From positions 1-26,912 of the forward strand of contig JACKLU010000022.1 in NCBI GenBank assembly GCA_024235735.1: a DNA stretch of 26,912 nucleotides, given 5' to 3'. Made by a program: the position numbers and the translations under genes. This DNA is from Burkholderiales bacterium (GTDB lineage Bacteria > Pseudomonadota > Gammaproteobacteria > Burkholderiales > Nitrosomonadaceae). Below the pieces are notes generated by a model that saw nothing but the letters and a program-made list of their open reading frames with translations, was not told the origin of the DNA and did not search any database. Below, piece by piece: positions 13,727 through 22,227 of the stretch; within the stretch, counting starts at the first letter, position 1, and the number at the start of each line of letters is the position of its first letter.

Positions 13727-15232
13727 GTGATAGAGATGGATATAATTGCCGAAATCAGAAGGCGACATTTTGTCAGTAATGAGAATATCAGTTCAATTGC
13801 CCGTTCATTGGGGCTGTCCCGTCCTACAATCAGGAAACATTTAAAGACGGAAGCTGAACCGGAATATCGGCGTCAAACGCAATGTGCGCCGAAGCTGGGT
13901 GAATTTAAGGTGTTATTGACTAAATGGCTGGAAACAGAAGCATTGCTGCCGAAAAAGTAGCGCCGAACAGCGATGCGATTATATGAAGGTTTGATCACTG
14001 AAGGCTACGCAGGCGCTTATGACAGTGTTCGGCGTTTTGTAAAGCAGTGGAAAGCAGAGAGCAAGGATATGCAGACACCTCAGCAGGCGTTTGTTCCTTT
14101 GGCGTTTAAACCCGGCGAAGTTTGTCAATTTGACTGGAGTCAGGAAGTTGTTGAGCTGGGTGGGCTGGAGCAAATCGTCAAAGTGGCGCATTTCCGTTTG
14201 TGTTACAGCCGCAAAATGTTTGTCGTCGCCTATCTCAGAGAGGCGCAGGAGATGCTGATGGACGCGCATAATCGTGCATTTGGGTTTTTTGGTGGCGTAC
14301 CGTTGCAGATGGTTTATGACAACCCCAAGACGATTGTTGATACAGTTTTGACCGGCAAGGAAAGAAAGTTCAACCGACGGTTTATGGCTCTGGCGAGCCA
14401 TTATCTGTTTGAACCCGTTGCCTGCACACCGGCAGCCGGATGGGAGAAAGGGCAGATTGAGAATCAGGTCGGTAATGTCAGAGAATGGTTGTTTACACCG
14501 CGCGCCAAGTTTGAAACGCTAGATGATTTAAACCGCTGGCTGGTGCAACGTTGTCACGAGCTGTCAAACAGGAAGCATCCTGATTTTGCACAAACCATTG
14601 CGGAATGTTTTCAGCAGGAACAACCGTTATTGCGCCAAATCACAACACCATTTGCCGGTTATGTTGAGCATCTGATGAAAGTCTCCAGAACCTGCCTAGT
14701 GCGTGTTGACCGGAATCAGTACAGTGTGCCGGCACAATGGTCTGGACAAGTGGTTTCGGTCAGAGTATTTGCCGGTCATCTTGATATTGTGGCGGAAGGC
14801 AGAACGATTGCGACGCATCAACGCAGCTTCCTGCGCGATCAATTGAACTGTGATCCATGGCACTATCTACCCTTACTGGAGAAGAAACCCGGTGCCATTC
14901 GTCACGGCGCGCCATTCCAGAACTGGGAACTACCGGAGGCAATCCGCCACGTACGAGAGAAACTTCGCAAGCAAGACAAAAATGAGCGCGCTTTTGTTGA
15001 TCTGTTATTACTGACCCGTGAAGCGGGTCTTGATGCGCTCGAAACAGCCTGTGAGCTTGCACTGGAATCTGGTGTCGTCAATGCCAGTGTGCTGCAGAAT
15101 GCGATTAGGCGCCTGATTGAGCCGGTTCGCCCCAAGGCATTGAACACCAGCGATACCTTGCAGTTGACCACTGAACCGTTGGCTGATTTCCAGCGTTACG
15201 ATCATTTGCTGGGAAACCGCCATGTCCACTGA
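13727..15232 (+). pseudogene. istA: IS21 transposase IstA with in-frame amber codon
   Basis: The frame from GTG 13727 (or ATG 13736) encodes an HTH N-terminus (NENISSIARSLGLSRPTIRK), then stops at TAG 13958-13960, and continues in the same frame through RRTAMRLYEGLITEGYAGAY to the DDE-type core (FKPGEVCQFDWSQEVVELGG; WEKGQIENQVGN) and the C-terminal domain, ending at 15232. A single CAG to TAG change explains it, as a Q before RRTA is usual there. IstA with IstB moves the element by cut and paste from joined ends. Unless the amber codon is read through, the transposase is dead. The downstream ATG at 13973 would lack the HTH. Confidence 0.92.
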
Positions 15233-15968
15233 TCTGCTCACTCAACTCAAAGCATTGCATCTCTATGGTATGGCGGAAGCCTGGCTCGAGTTAAGCGCCG
15301 AAATGCCGCAACGCAAGCAAATATCGCCGCAAGCTGCATTAAGCCAGCTGATCAACGCCGAAATAGCCGAACGCCAGCTACGCAGCCTGAAATACCAGAT
15401 GAAGGCTGCAAAGTTTCCAATCCACCGCGACCTGGTGAAATTCGACTGGAATGAAACGCCACTCTCACGCCAACAGATAGAACAGCTCTCAACGGCTGCT
15501 TTTATGGATGATGCACATAACCTCATCCTGGTCGGTGGCACCGGTACCGGCAAAACCCATTTGGCCACAGCACTGGGCGTTGCCGCTATTCATCATGGCA
15601 AACGCATTCGATTCTTCAACGCTGTGGACTTGGTTAACCTGCTGGAGCAGGAAAAACAACTGAATAAAACCGGACACCTGGCCAGAAGGCTCATTCAGAT
15701 TGACGCAGTCATCCTTGATGAACTGGGCTATCTGCCTTTCCCGGAATCAGGTGGCGCACTGCTGTTTCACTTGATCAGCCAACTGTATGAGCGTACTTCA
15801 CTCATTGTGACCACCAACCTGAAATTCAGTGAATGGGTGCAGGTTTTTGGCGATGCGAAAATGACCACTGCACTGCTAGACCGCATTACACATCATTGCG
15901 ACATCCTGGAAACTGGCAATGATTCTTACCGTTTCAAGCATCGAAAAAAATGCATAGAGACCGATTAA
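15222..15968 (+). CDS. istB: IS21 helper ATPase IstB
   Basis: The 248-residue product is a full-length IstB: an N-terminal helical part (LKALHLYGMAEAWLEL), Walker A GGTGTGKTH near residue 105, Walker B AVILDELGYLPF, and the C-terminal LIVTTNLKFSEWVQVFGDAK and RITHHCDILE. IstB is a DnaA-like AAA+ ATPase that helps IstA choose targets. Its ATG lies 11 bases before the istA stop, so translation is coupled. It looks intact although istA is not. Its transcript runs toward brxB, which starts 25 bases beyond the element. Confidence 0.95.
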   Translation: MSTDLLTQLKALHLYGMAEAWLELSAEMPQRKQISPQAALSQLINAEIAERQLRSLKYQMKAAKFPIHRDLVKFDWNETPLSRQQIEQLSTAAFMDDAHNLILVGGTGTGKTHLATALGVAAIHHGKRIRFFNAVDLVNLLEQEKQLNKTGHLARRLIQIDAVILDELGYLPFPESGGALLFHLISQLYERTSLIVTTNLKFSEWVQVFGDAKMTTALLDRITHHCDILETGNDSYRFKHRKKCIETD

Positions 15969-16057
15969 CCAACTAAACAAGGTGTAAACTTTTCGACGCC
16001 GATGACTGGAAAATTTCCCATGCCGATTGACAAATCAAGAAGAAATGGAGTGGCTTC

Positions 16058-16603
16058 GTGAGCAGAGTTAAACGGCTTATACAGTCCTATAGTAAATACA
16101 TCTCCGTTCCGTGGCGCGATGATGTCGCTGCTGCACAGCGCGTGATCTTCTGTGTCTACAGCGAAACGGAGGAACGCTGGCTGCGAGCCAAGGTCGATGA
16201 ATTTGAAATCGTCACGCGACAGGCAGGCCACGAATGGGCCCTGTTCGACCTGACGGATACATTTGCTATTTGGCTCTCCTCGCAAAGGTACGCCAAGAGC
16301 TACTTTCAGAAGCCGCATCTGCTCTCCACGCTACTGCCGAAATACCTCGAATTCATCACCGATGAATTCGAAAACTTCTTGCAAAAAAACGAGATCGGAC
16401 CTGATTCCGTCGTGGCAATTAAAGGCGTCGGTTCACTTTTTGGTTTTCTGAAGGTAAAAGAAGTCGTCGATAAGCTGGCCCCCATGGTCAAGGGGCGGCT
16501 GCTGGTCTTTTTCCCGGGCAGCTATGAAAACAACAACTACAGACTGTTGGATGGTTATGACGGGTGGAATTATCTTGCCGTACCCATAACTGCGGATATG
16601 TAA
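16058..16603 (+). CDS. brxB: BREX protein BrxB
   Basis: The 181-residue product fits BrxB (DUF1788): RLIQSYSKYISVPWRDDVAA, FCVYSETEERWLRAKVDEFE, GSLFGFLKVKEVVDKLAP and a C-terminal GRLLVFFPGSYENNNYRLLD, followed by YLAVPI. BrxB is one of the six core proteins of type 1 BREX phage defence; its biochemical job is unknown. GGAG precedes the GTG at 16058 by seven bases. The gene starts 25 bases after the IS21 end, so the native promoter and brxA, normally just upstream, are gone. Any transcript would come from the insertion sequence. It is full length and is followed by brxC 20 bases later. Confidence 0.9.
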   Translation: MSRVKRLIQSYSKYISVPWRDDVAAAQRVIFCVYSETEERWLRAKVDEFEIVTRQAGHEWALFDLTDTFAIWLSSQRYAKSYFQKPHLLSTLLPKYLEFITDEFENFLQKNEIGPDSVVAIKGVGSLFGFLKVKEVVDKLAPMVKGRLLVFFPGSYENNNYRLLDGYDGWNYLAVPITADM

Positions 16604-16623
16604 TAATAAAAAAGGTTAATTAT

Positions 16624-19600
16624 ATGAATAATCGCGACATTTACCAAAAAGATCCAGCTACTCGAAAACTGGTCAACGAGGGTGTAGCAAGCGTCAATGA
16701 TGAAAAAACCAGTCAGGCGCTGGCGGTACTCCGGTACGAGCTGGAGACTTTCGTCTGCGATGGACAATACGAAAAGGGGATGTCACACATCCTCGAGACC
16801 TACCTGAAAAACATCGACCAAGCGCAACAACCTGCTGTCTGGGTTAGTGGTTTTTACGGATCAGGTAAATCGCACCTCGTCAAAATGCTCCGTGCACTTT
16901 GGGTCGACACGATCTTTGAAGATGGAGCCACAGCTCGTGGCATTGCCAATTTGCCGCAAAGTATCAACGACAACTTTAAGGAGCTGAGTACCCAGGCCAA
17001 ACGCCATGGCGGTTTGCATGCGGCATCCGGCACACTGGGAGCCGGGGCGAGCGGCAGCGTCCGACTGGCTCTATTGAGAATAATCTTCAAATCCATAGGA
17101 TTGCCAGAACAGTACCCAGTAGCCCGGTTCATCATGTGGCTCAAGCAAGAAAACATTGAGAGCCAGGTCCGTGCTCACGTTGAACAAAATGGCTTTGATT
17201 GGAACGAAGAATTGGATAACTTCTACGTAGCGGAAGGATTGCATGATGCTTTGGTTCAGGCTAAACCCAATCTCTTCCCTTCACCCGTGTCTTGCGTTGA
17301 AACCCTAAATAATCTCTACCCCTATGTTCAAGATGTTTCGAGTGATGATATGCTCAAGGCCATTCGACAGGCGCTGACAAAGGATGGCAAGTTTCCGTTG
17401 ACACTGGTCGTGCTTGACGAGGTGCAACAGTACATCGGTGAAGACAGTCAGCGCTCCATTGATGTCCAGGAGGCGGTGGAAGCCTGCAGCAAGAACATTG
17501 GTGGCAAACTGCTCTTCATCGGCACCGGTCAGACGGCCGTGACCGGCACCAGCAACCTGAAGAAACTCGAAGGGCGTTTCACCATCCGCGTCGAACTCTC
17601 CGATGCCGACGTCGATGCGGTCATTCGCCAGGTCGTTCTGGCCAAGAAGCCGGAAGCCAAGACGCCCATCGAGCAGATCATGCAAACCAATCTGGGCGAG
17701 ATCTCCCGGCATCTGGCGGGCACAACCATCGGCCATCAGCAGAACGACATTGCTTTCTTCTCCCAGGACTATCCGATTCTTCCGGTGCGCCGTCGTTTCT
17801 GGGAAAACACCCTGCGAGTCATGGATCAGACCGGAACCGACAGCCAGCTTCGTAATCAGCTCAGCATGATCCACAAGGTCATTCAGACTAATTTGAAACA
17901 GCCTTTGGGGAACGTGGTCTCCGCCGACTATCTCTATTTTGATTCTGCCGACAAATTGCTCCAGTCGCGCATTCTGCCACGCAAGGTACACGAAAAGACC
18001 ATGAGCTGGAACAAGGGATCGATCGATGAACAGCTCATGGCCCGCGCCTGCGGCCTGGTATTCCTCATTAACAAGCTAGGCAGCCAGAACAACGAAATCG
18101 GCATTCGGGCCACCATTGATACCCTTGCCGATTTGCTGGTCGAAAACCTTTCTCGCGGCAGCAGCAGTTTGCGCAGCAAGTTGCCTAGCCTGCTCGATAA
18201 ATGCGAACTGTTGATGAAGGTCGGTGATGAATACCGCATCCAGACCGAAGAGAGCGCGGCCTGGAGTGACGAATTCTTGAGCCAGCGCTCCGCCTTGTCC
18301 AACGAGGCGCACCGTATCGAGGCCGAACGCGACGACCGCATCCGCAAGAAATTTGGCGAGATAGTGCGCAAGCTCTCCCTGATCCAGGGTAGCTCGAAAG
18401 TCACCCGCGACATCTATCCGGTGTTTGACGCCCAGCTTCCCACCGATACCGGGAAGCAGCTTTGCGTCTGGGTTCGCGACGGCTGGAGCATTGATGAAAA
18501 CTCGGTGCGGGCCGATTCAAGGCAAGCGGGCAATCAGTCTCCGACCATTTTTGTGTTCATTCCCAAGCGTTCGGCCGATGACCTCCGCCACCACCTCATC
18601 GATTACAAGGCCGCCAGCGCCACGCTGGATAAGCGCGGTGTTCCCAATACCCCGGAAGGCACTGAGGCTCGTGCGGCCATGGAGACCACCAAGCAGACCG
18701 CCGAAGGCAAGATTCGCGAACTGCTCGAAGAAACCTACTCCGGAGCCCGCGTCTTTCAGGGCGGTGGCAATGAAATCCTCGGCAACGATCTACAGGAGAT
18801 GGTGCTCGAAGCTTCCGGTAACGCGCTGCAACGGCTCTACCCGCAGTTTTACACAGCCGACCACGTGGGTTGGTCCAAGGTTTATGAAAAGGCTCAAAAA
18901 GGTGCTCCTGATGCGCTCAAGGCCGTCGGTGACGAAGGCGAACCAGCTAAAAATCCGGTATGCAAAGCCATTCTCGGCTTCATCGCCGGTGGCAAAAAAG
19001 GCGCGGACATCCGCACTCAGTTCGAGTCTTCTCCCTACGGATGGTCGCGTGACGCCGTGGACGGCGGTCTACAGGTGCTGTTGGTGGCCGGACTGATCCG
19101 GGCGCAGGATGAGCGTGGCCAAACCCTCGACCCCAAGGAGCTGGAGCGCAAAACCATCGGCAAGGTGATGTTCAAGGTGGAATCCGCCACCGTCACCACC
19201 ATTCAACGCATCCAGATCCGTAAGCTGTTGCAGAAGGTCGGGCTCTCGGCCAAGCAGGGCGAGGAATTGGTCTGTATACCGCAGTTCCTGCAGAAAATGG
19301 TGGAGCTTGCCGACCAGGCAGGCGGCGAGGCACCGAAACCGGCCCGGCCGAACACCACGTTCCTCGACGAAATCCGCCTCACAGCGGGCAATGAGCAACT
19401 GCTTGCTCTCTACAACCGGCGGGATGAACTGGGCAGCAGCATCGATAGCTGGACCGATCTCGCCGAACGCATCGCTAAACGCTGGCCCAACTGGAGCGTC
19501 TTGAAGCGCCTGGTGGCCCACGCCTCCGGGTTTCAGGATGCTGAAGTGATTCAATCTCACGTGAGCACCATTGAGCAGCATCGGCATTTGCTTGAAAATC

Positions 19601-20058
19601 CCGATCCTGTTGCACCATTAATTTCCAGCCTTACGCAACTATTCAGAGAAGAGCTGAACCGTGTGCAAAAACTTTGGCAACAGCACTGGGAAGCAGGAGA
19701 ACAACTACTTGCAGCAGATGCAAATTGGAAGCAACTTGAACCGGAGCAAAAACATGCCCTGCGCGAACCACAGGGATTAACCCAGGATAAGGTACCTCAG
19801 ATCAATGTGGCTGATACTCAATCGACACTGAATACGCTCGATAGATATCCGCTGACTTCTTTGCGTGATCGCATAGCCGCAATGGATGGCCGTTATCAAG
19901 CTATTATTCTGGAGGCAGCGCAGTTGCTTGAGCCTAAGTCACAGCGAGCGCGTCTACCATCCTCGACTATGAAAACCATCGATGATGTCGATCAATGGCT
20001 GGTTCAGGCTGAAGCAGTCCTGAAAGAACAGATCAAACAAGGTCCTGTGATTGTATGA
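16624..20058 (+). CDS. brxC: BREX ATPase BrxC
   Basis: The 1144-residue product is a near full-length BrxC. It begins MNNRDIYQKDPATRKLVNEG, has Walker A GFYGSGKS (76-83) in VSGFYGSGKSHLVKML and Walker B LVVLDEVQQYIG (Asp265-Glu266), followed by FIGTGQTAVTGTSNLKKLEG. The rest is a long helical region ending in DVDQWLVQAEAVLKEQIKQG. BrxC is the large P-loop protein of BREX and interacts with other BREX proteins in phage exclusion and methylation. The ATG at 16624 follows AAAGG. Its stop overlaps the next ATG (ATGA). No frameshift is visible, so it decayed little despite losing its partners. Confidence 0.95.
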   Translation: MNNRDIYQKDPATRKLVNEGVASVNDEKTSQALAVLRYELETFVCDGQYEKGMSHILETYLKNIDQAQQPAVWVSGFYGSGKSHLVKMLRALWVDTIFEDGATARGIANLPQSINDNFKELSTQAKRHGGLHAASGTLGAGASGSVRLALLRIIFKSIGLPEQYPVARFIMWLKQENIESQVRAHVEQNGFDWNEELDNFYVAEGLHDALVQAKPNLFPSPVSCVETLNNLYPYVQDVSSDDMLKAIRQALTKDGKFPLTLVVLDEVQQYIGEDSQRSIDVQEAVEACSKNIGGKLLFIGTGQTAVTGTSNLKKLEGRFTIRVELSDADVDAVIRQVVLAKKPEAKTPIEQIMQTNLGEISRHLAGTTIGHQQNDIAFFSQDYPILPVRRRFWENTLRVMDQTGTDSQLRNQLSMIHKVIQTNLKQPLGNVVSADYLYFDSADKLLQSRILPRKVHEKTMSWNKGSIDEQLMARACGLVFLINKLGSQNNEIGIRATIDTLADLLVENLSRGSSSLRSKLPSLLDKCELLMKVGDEYRIQTEESAAWSDEFLSQRSALSNEAHRIEAERDDRIRKKFGEIVRKLSLIQGSSKVTRDIYPVFDAQLPTDTGKQLCVWVRDGWSIDENSVRADSRQAGNQSPTIFVFIPKRSADDLRHHLIDYKAASATLDKRGVPNTPEGTEARAAMETTKQTAEGKIRELLEETYSGARVFQGGGNEILGNDLQEMVLEASGNALQRLYPQFYTADHVGWSKVYEKAQKGAPDALKAVGDEGEPAKNPVCKAILGFIAGGKKGADIRTQFESSPYGWSRDAVDGGLQVLLVAGLIRAQDERGQTLDPKELERKTIGKVMFKVESATVTTIQRIQIRKLLQKVGLSAKQGEELVCIPQFLQKMVELADQAGGEAPKPARPNTTFLDEIRLTAGNEQLLALYNRRDELGSSIDSWTDLAERIAKRWPNWSVLKRLVAHASGFQDAEVIQSHVSTIEQHRHLLENPDPVAPLISSLTQLFREELNRVQKLWQQHWEAGEQLLAADANWKQLEPEQKHALREPQGLTQDKVPQINVADTQSTLNTLDRYPLTSLRDRIAAMDGRYQAIILEAAQLLEPKSQRARLPSSTMKTIDDVDQWLVQAEAVLKEQIKQGPVIV

Positions 20059-21089
20059 GTTCATTGTCATTGCCGATAGCTATTGATGACCTGCTACACG
20101 GCGAGTCTGTCGAATGGGAGCGACTCGAGTTCAAAGCGGGTTGGAATCCGGAAGATGTTGTGCATTCGATCTGTGCATTTGCCAATGATTTTCATAATCT
20201 GGGTGGTGGCTACATCCTCATCGGTGTGGAAGAGCGAGATGGGCAGCCGGTGTTGCCGCCGAAAGGAATTGTCGAGAATCAGGCCGACAATATTCAGAAA
20301 GAGATCCTCAGGCTTGGTCACCATGCCATTCAACCCGCCTACCACCCGCTGACTTCGCCGGTCACGATTGGCGATAAAATGATTCTTGTGATCTGGGTTC
20401 CCGGCGGTGAAACGCGCCCCTACAAAGCCAAAGTAAGCCTCTCCGAAAAGTCTTCTGAGTGGTCTTATTACATTCGCAAGCAATCAAGTACGGTGCGCGC
20501 CAGAAATGCCGACGAGCGTGAGCTGGTTGGTTTGGCAGCAACAGTCCCCTTCGATGATCGATATAACCAGACGGCAAGTGTGAGCGATTTGTCGCCCCGG
20601 CTGATTGAGGAGTTTTTACGGGAGGTTGGCAGCGCCCTAGCAGATAACATTTCAGCGGCATCAATCGAGGCTATTAGTCGTCAAATGAATATCGTAGGAG
20701 GCCCAACCGAAGCTACCTTTCCAAAGAATGTGGGTTTGATGTTTTTTAATGAGCATCCGGAATCTTTCTTCCCTGCAACCCAAATAGATGTGCTCTGGTT
20801 TCCGGATGGTGCCGGTGGTGACAAGTTCGAGGAAAAAGTTTTTTCAGGTCCGCTGGCGCATATGACCCGTGATGCCCTAAACCATATTCAACGCAATTAT
20901 TTGAAAGAAACGGTAATTAAACACCCGAATCGCGCTGAATCCGATCGCATCTGGAATTATCCCTATGCCGCGATTGAAGAAGCGCTAGTGAATGCTGTTT
21001 ATCATCGCTCCTATGAAGAGCGCGAGCCGATTGACAGCCAGGCTAAACAACACCAATCCGGCCACATGGCTCAAAGAAACACTCGCTAA
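20055..21089 (+). pseudogene. AlbA_2/Schlafen-type ATP-binding protein, 3' end replaced by IS66
   Basis: The gene overlaps the brxC stop by four bases. Residues about 18-140 form an AlbA_2 (Schlafen-like) domain: EWERLEFKAGW, SICAFANDFHNLGGGYILIG. The C-terminal half enters a GHKL-type ATPase domain, with the N-box AAIEEALVNAVYHRSYEERE. It breaks at about 21034, inside that domain; the last 18 or so codons are out-of-frame IS66 sequence. The nucleotide-binding and following regions are therefore missing. Proteins of this type accompany BREX and other defence loci as nucleic-acid-binding or regulatory factors. The truncated product is probably not functional. Confidence 0.82.
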
Positions 21090-21198
21090 ACTCCCCGCCT
21101 GGCCCAATAGCCGTATCGATGAATTACTTCCGTTGACACCGGAGTTCATTCAATCATCAAAGCAAGGCAAATGACAGGTGGATGCGTTGGATGCTTAC
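21034..21198 (+). mobile_element. IS66-family remnant: transposase C-terminus and right end
   Basis: One frame encodes TARLNNTNPATWLKETLAKL then PAWPNSRIDELLPL, the characteristic end of the IS66 transposase, stopping at TGA 21172-21174. The terminus reads GGATGCGTTGGATGCTTAC and ends at 21198, so inward it starts GTAAGC as IS66 ends do. The rest of the element is absent. It truncates the AlbA_2 gene on the left and the 21146-21577 gene on the right. A copy of ACTTGTAT, the expected 8-base duplication, is not found at the left junction. Confidence 0.82.
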
Positions 21199-21577
21199 AC
21201 TTGTATTTGCTGGCTACTTCTTTAACTGCTCGGTATAACTCATAATTACGTATCCAATTAGTATATTTGTCTGAACCTCTCTTTGTTGGTCGTTTTCGTT
21301 TTCCTTCCAGGACATCGGCAATGAATACTGCAAGAAATTCCGGCAATCTTTCGTCTTCTCTCAAAAGACTGGCGGCCAATCCAACCAACATATCAAAATC
21401 GTTTGTATCGGGATTCCTTGCGGCATCTTCTATCGCCGCATCCATTCGCGCTGCCTGCTTCGGATCGCGCTCAATTCTTTGTCCTATCTCTTGTAAATCG
21501 TTCAGCAATACCGGCTTACTCAAAAAATCCTTAGCAAATTGCACGGCCTCTTTATGATTGATGTCTGCTTTTGTCAT
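21146..21577 (-). CDS. Hypothetical protein, C-terminus replaced by IS66 end
   Basis: The ATG at 21577 follows the higA stop directly (TAA then ATG), so this is the third gene of the higBA operon. The product begins MTKADINHKEAVQFAKDFLS and is helical and charged; the family is unknown to me. From YKCKHPTHPPVICLALMIE on, the frame runs through the IS66 right end (GTAAGC within TGT AAG C), so the last 17 or so residues are foreign. The original C-terminus is lost. Whether the shortened protein works is unclear. Confidence 0.7.
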   Translation of the reverse strand: MTKADINHKEAVQFAKDFLSKPVLLNDLQEIGQRIERDPKQAARMDAAIEDAARNPDTNDFDMLVGLAASLLREDERLPEFLAVFIADVLEGKRKRPTKRGSDKYTNWIRNYELYRAVKEVASKYKCKHPTHPPVICLALMIE

Positions 21578-21865
21578 TTATACAGTCAATCTTTCAAGTG
21601 GCTTAATATTGGGCTTTGGTTGTTTCTCAGCCTGCCATAAATCCCATTGCGTCTGCATACCCAGCCATACATCGGGCGTAGTGCCCAACCAGGCAGCAAG
21701 GCGCAATGACATACCCGCTGTTACACCTGCTTTGCCATTTAATACCTTAGAAAGCGTAACGCGGGAAACCTGCAATTCCTTTGCGGCTTGTGTGACTGTC
21801 ATGTCTTCCGGCAACCATTCGCGCAGCACTTCGCCAGGGTGCGCCGGGTTGTGCATTCTGCTCAT
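21578..21865 (-). CDS. higA: HigA-family antitoxin
   Basis: The 95-residue product starts MSRMHNPAHPGEVLREWLPE, the usual HigA opening, and has an Xre-type helix-turn-helix (MTVTQAAKELQVSRVTLSKV) followed by LSLRLAAWLG-like and WLGMQTQWDLWQAE segments. The ATG at 21865 is chosen because AGGAGA lies eight bases before it; the ATG at 21871 is too close. HigA neutralises HigB and represses the shared promoter. It follows higB in the usual inverted order, toxin first, 11 bases apart. Confidence 0.92.
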   Translation of the reverse strand: MSRMHNPAHPGEVLREWLPEDMTVTQAAKELQVSRVTLSKVLNGKAGVTAGMSLRLAAWLGTTPDVWLGMQTQWDLWQAEKQPKPNIKPLERLTV

Positions 21866-21876
21866 TTTCATTTCTC

Positions 21877-22155
21877 CTAGTGGTAATCCTGATAATTCAC
21901 TAACACTGCGTCTTCACCTTCAAAAGCAAAAGTCATGCGCCAGTTTCCACTGACTTTCACTGAATAATGACCGCAATGATTGCCCGTTAATGGGTGCATC
22001 TTCCAGTTTGGTGCGTTCATATCGTCCGGACACTTTGCGTTATCCAAAGCTGTCAATAAAATGCGCAGCTTCTGGGAATGACCTGCATTTATTCCCGCCT
22101 TGCTTCCTGTTCTAAAGAAAGCCTCAAGTCCTTTATGGCGGAAAGTTTTTATCAT
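21877..22155 (-). CDS. higB: HigB-family toxin
   Basis: The 92-residue product matches HigB, a RelE-fold mRNA interferase that acts on the ribosome: MIKTFRHKGLEAFFRTGSKA at the start, HPLTGNHCGHYSVKVSGNWR in the core and NYQDYH at the end. It looks complete. No ribosome-binding sequence precedes the ATG at 22155, and the promoter at 22162-22190 predicts transcription starting at or next to that ATG, so the mRNA may be leaderless. Confidence 0.93.
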   Translation of the reverse strand: MIKTFRHKGLEAFFRTGSKAGINAGHSQKLRILLTALDNAKCPDDMNAPNWKMHPLTGNHCGHYSVKVSGNWRMTFAFEGEDAVLVNYQDYH

Positions 22156-22161
22156 GGTTAT

Positions 22162-22190
22162 ATTGTATAGTGTTAACTAACAGTTATCAA
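22162..22190 (-). promoter_or_regulatory. higBA promoter and operator
   Basis: On the minus strand, TTGATA (22190-22185) and TACAAT (22167-22162) are 17 bases apart. Between them lies the inverted repeat TGTTA-AC-TAACA (22171-22182 on the plus strand), a likely HigA site. The predicted start falls at about 22155, the first base of higB. Confidence 0.7.
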
Positions 22191-22227
22191 CATAACGAAA
22201 TAAAAACGATTGATTGGGAAAGATTTG

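Larger units (their letters stand above)
13623..16032 (+). mobile_element. IS21-family element, complete ends, istA broken
   Basis: The 2410-base element is bounded by TGTCAATCGGCATG (13623-13636) and its inverted copy (16019-16032). The internal block ATCGGCGTNGAAAAGTTT is also repeated inverted at both ends, as in IS21 multiple-repeat termini. It contains istA and istB overlapping by 11 bases. The flanks differ (ACACC on the left, AATCA on the right), so there is no target duplication, and the traL 5' end is not found on the right. That points to a deletion or recombination after insertion. Confidence 0.93.

Noticed and set aside
13617..16037. Target-site duplication around IS21
   Set aside because: The left flank ACACC and right flank AATCA do not match at any length from 4 to 8 bases.
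20992..21174. 60-aa ORF as an independent gene
   Set aside because: Its first part is an out-of-frame piece of the AlbA_2 gene and its second part the IS66 transposase end; it is a junction artefact.
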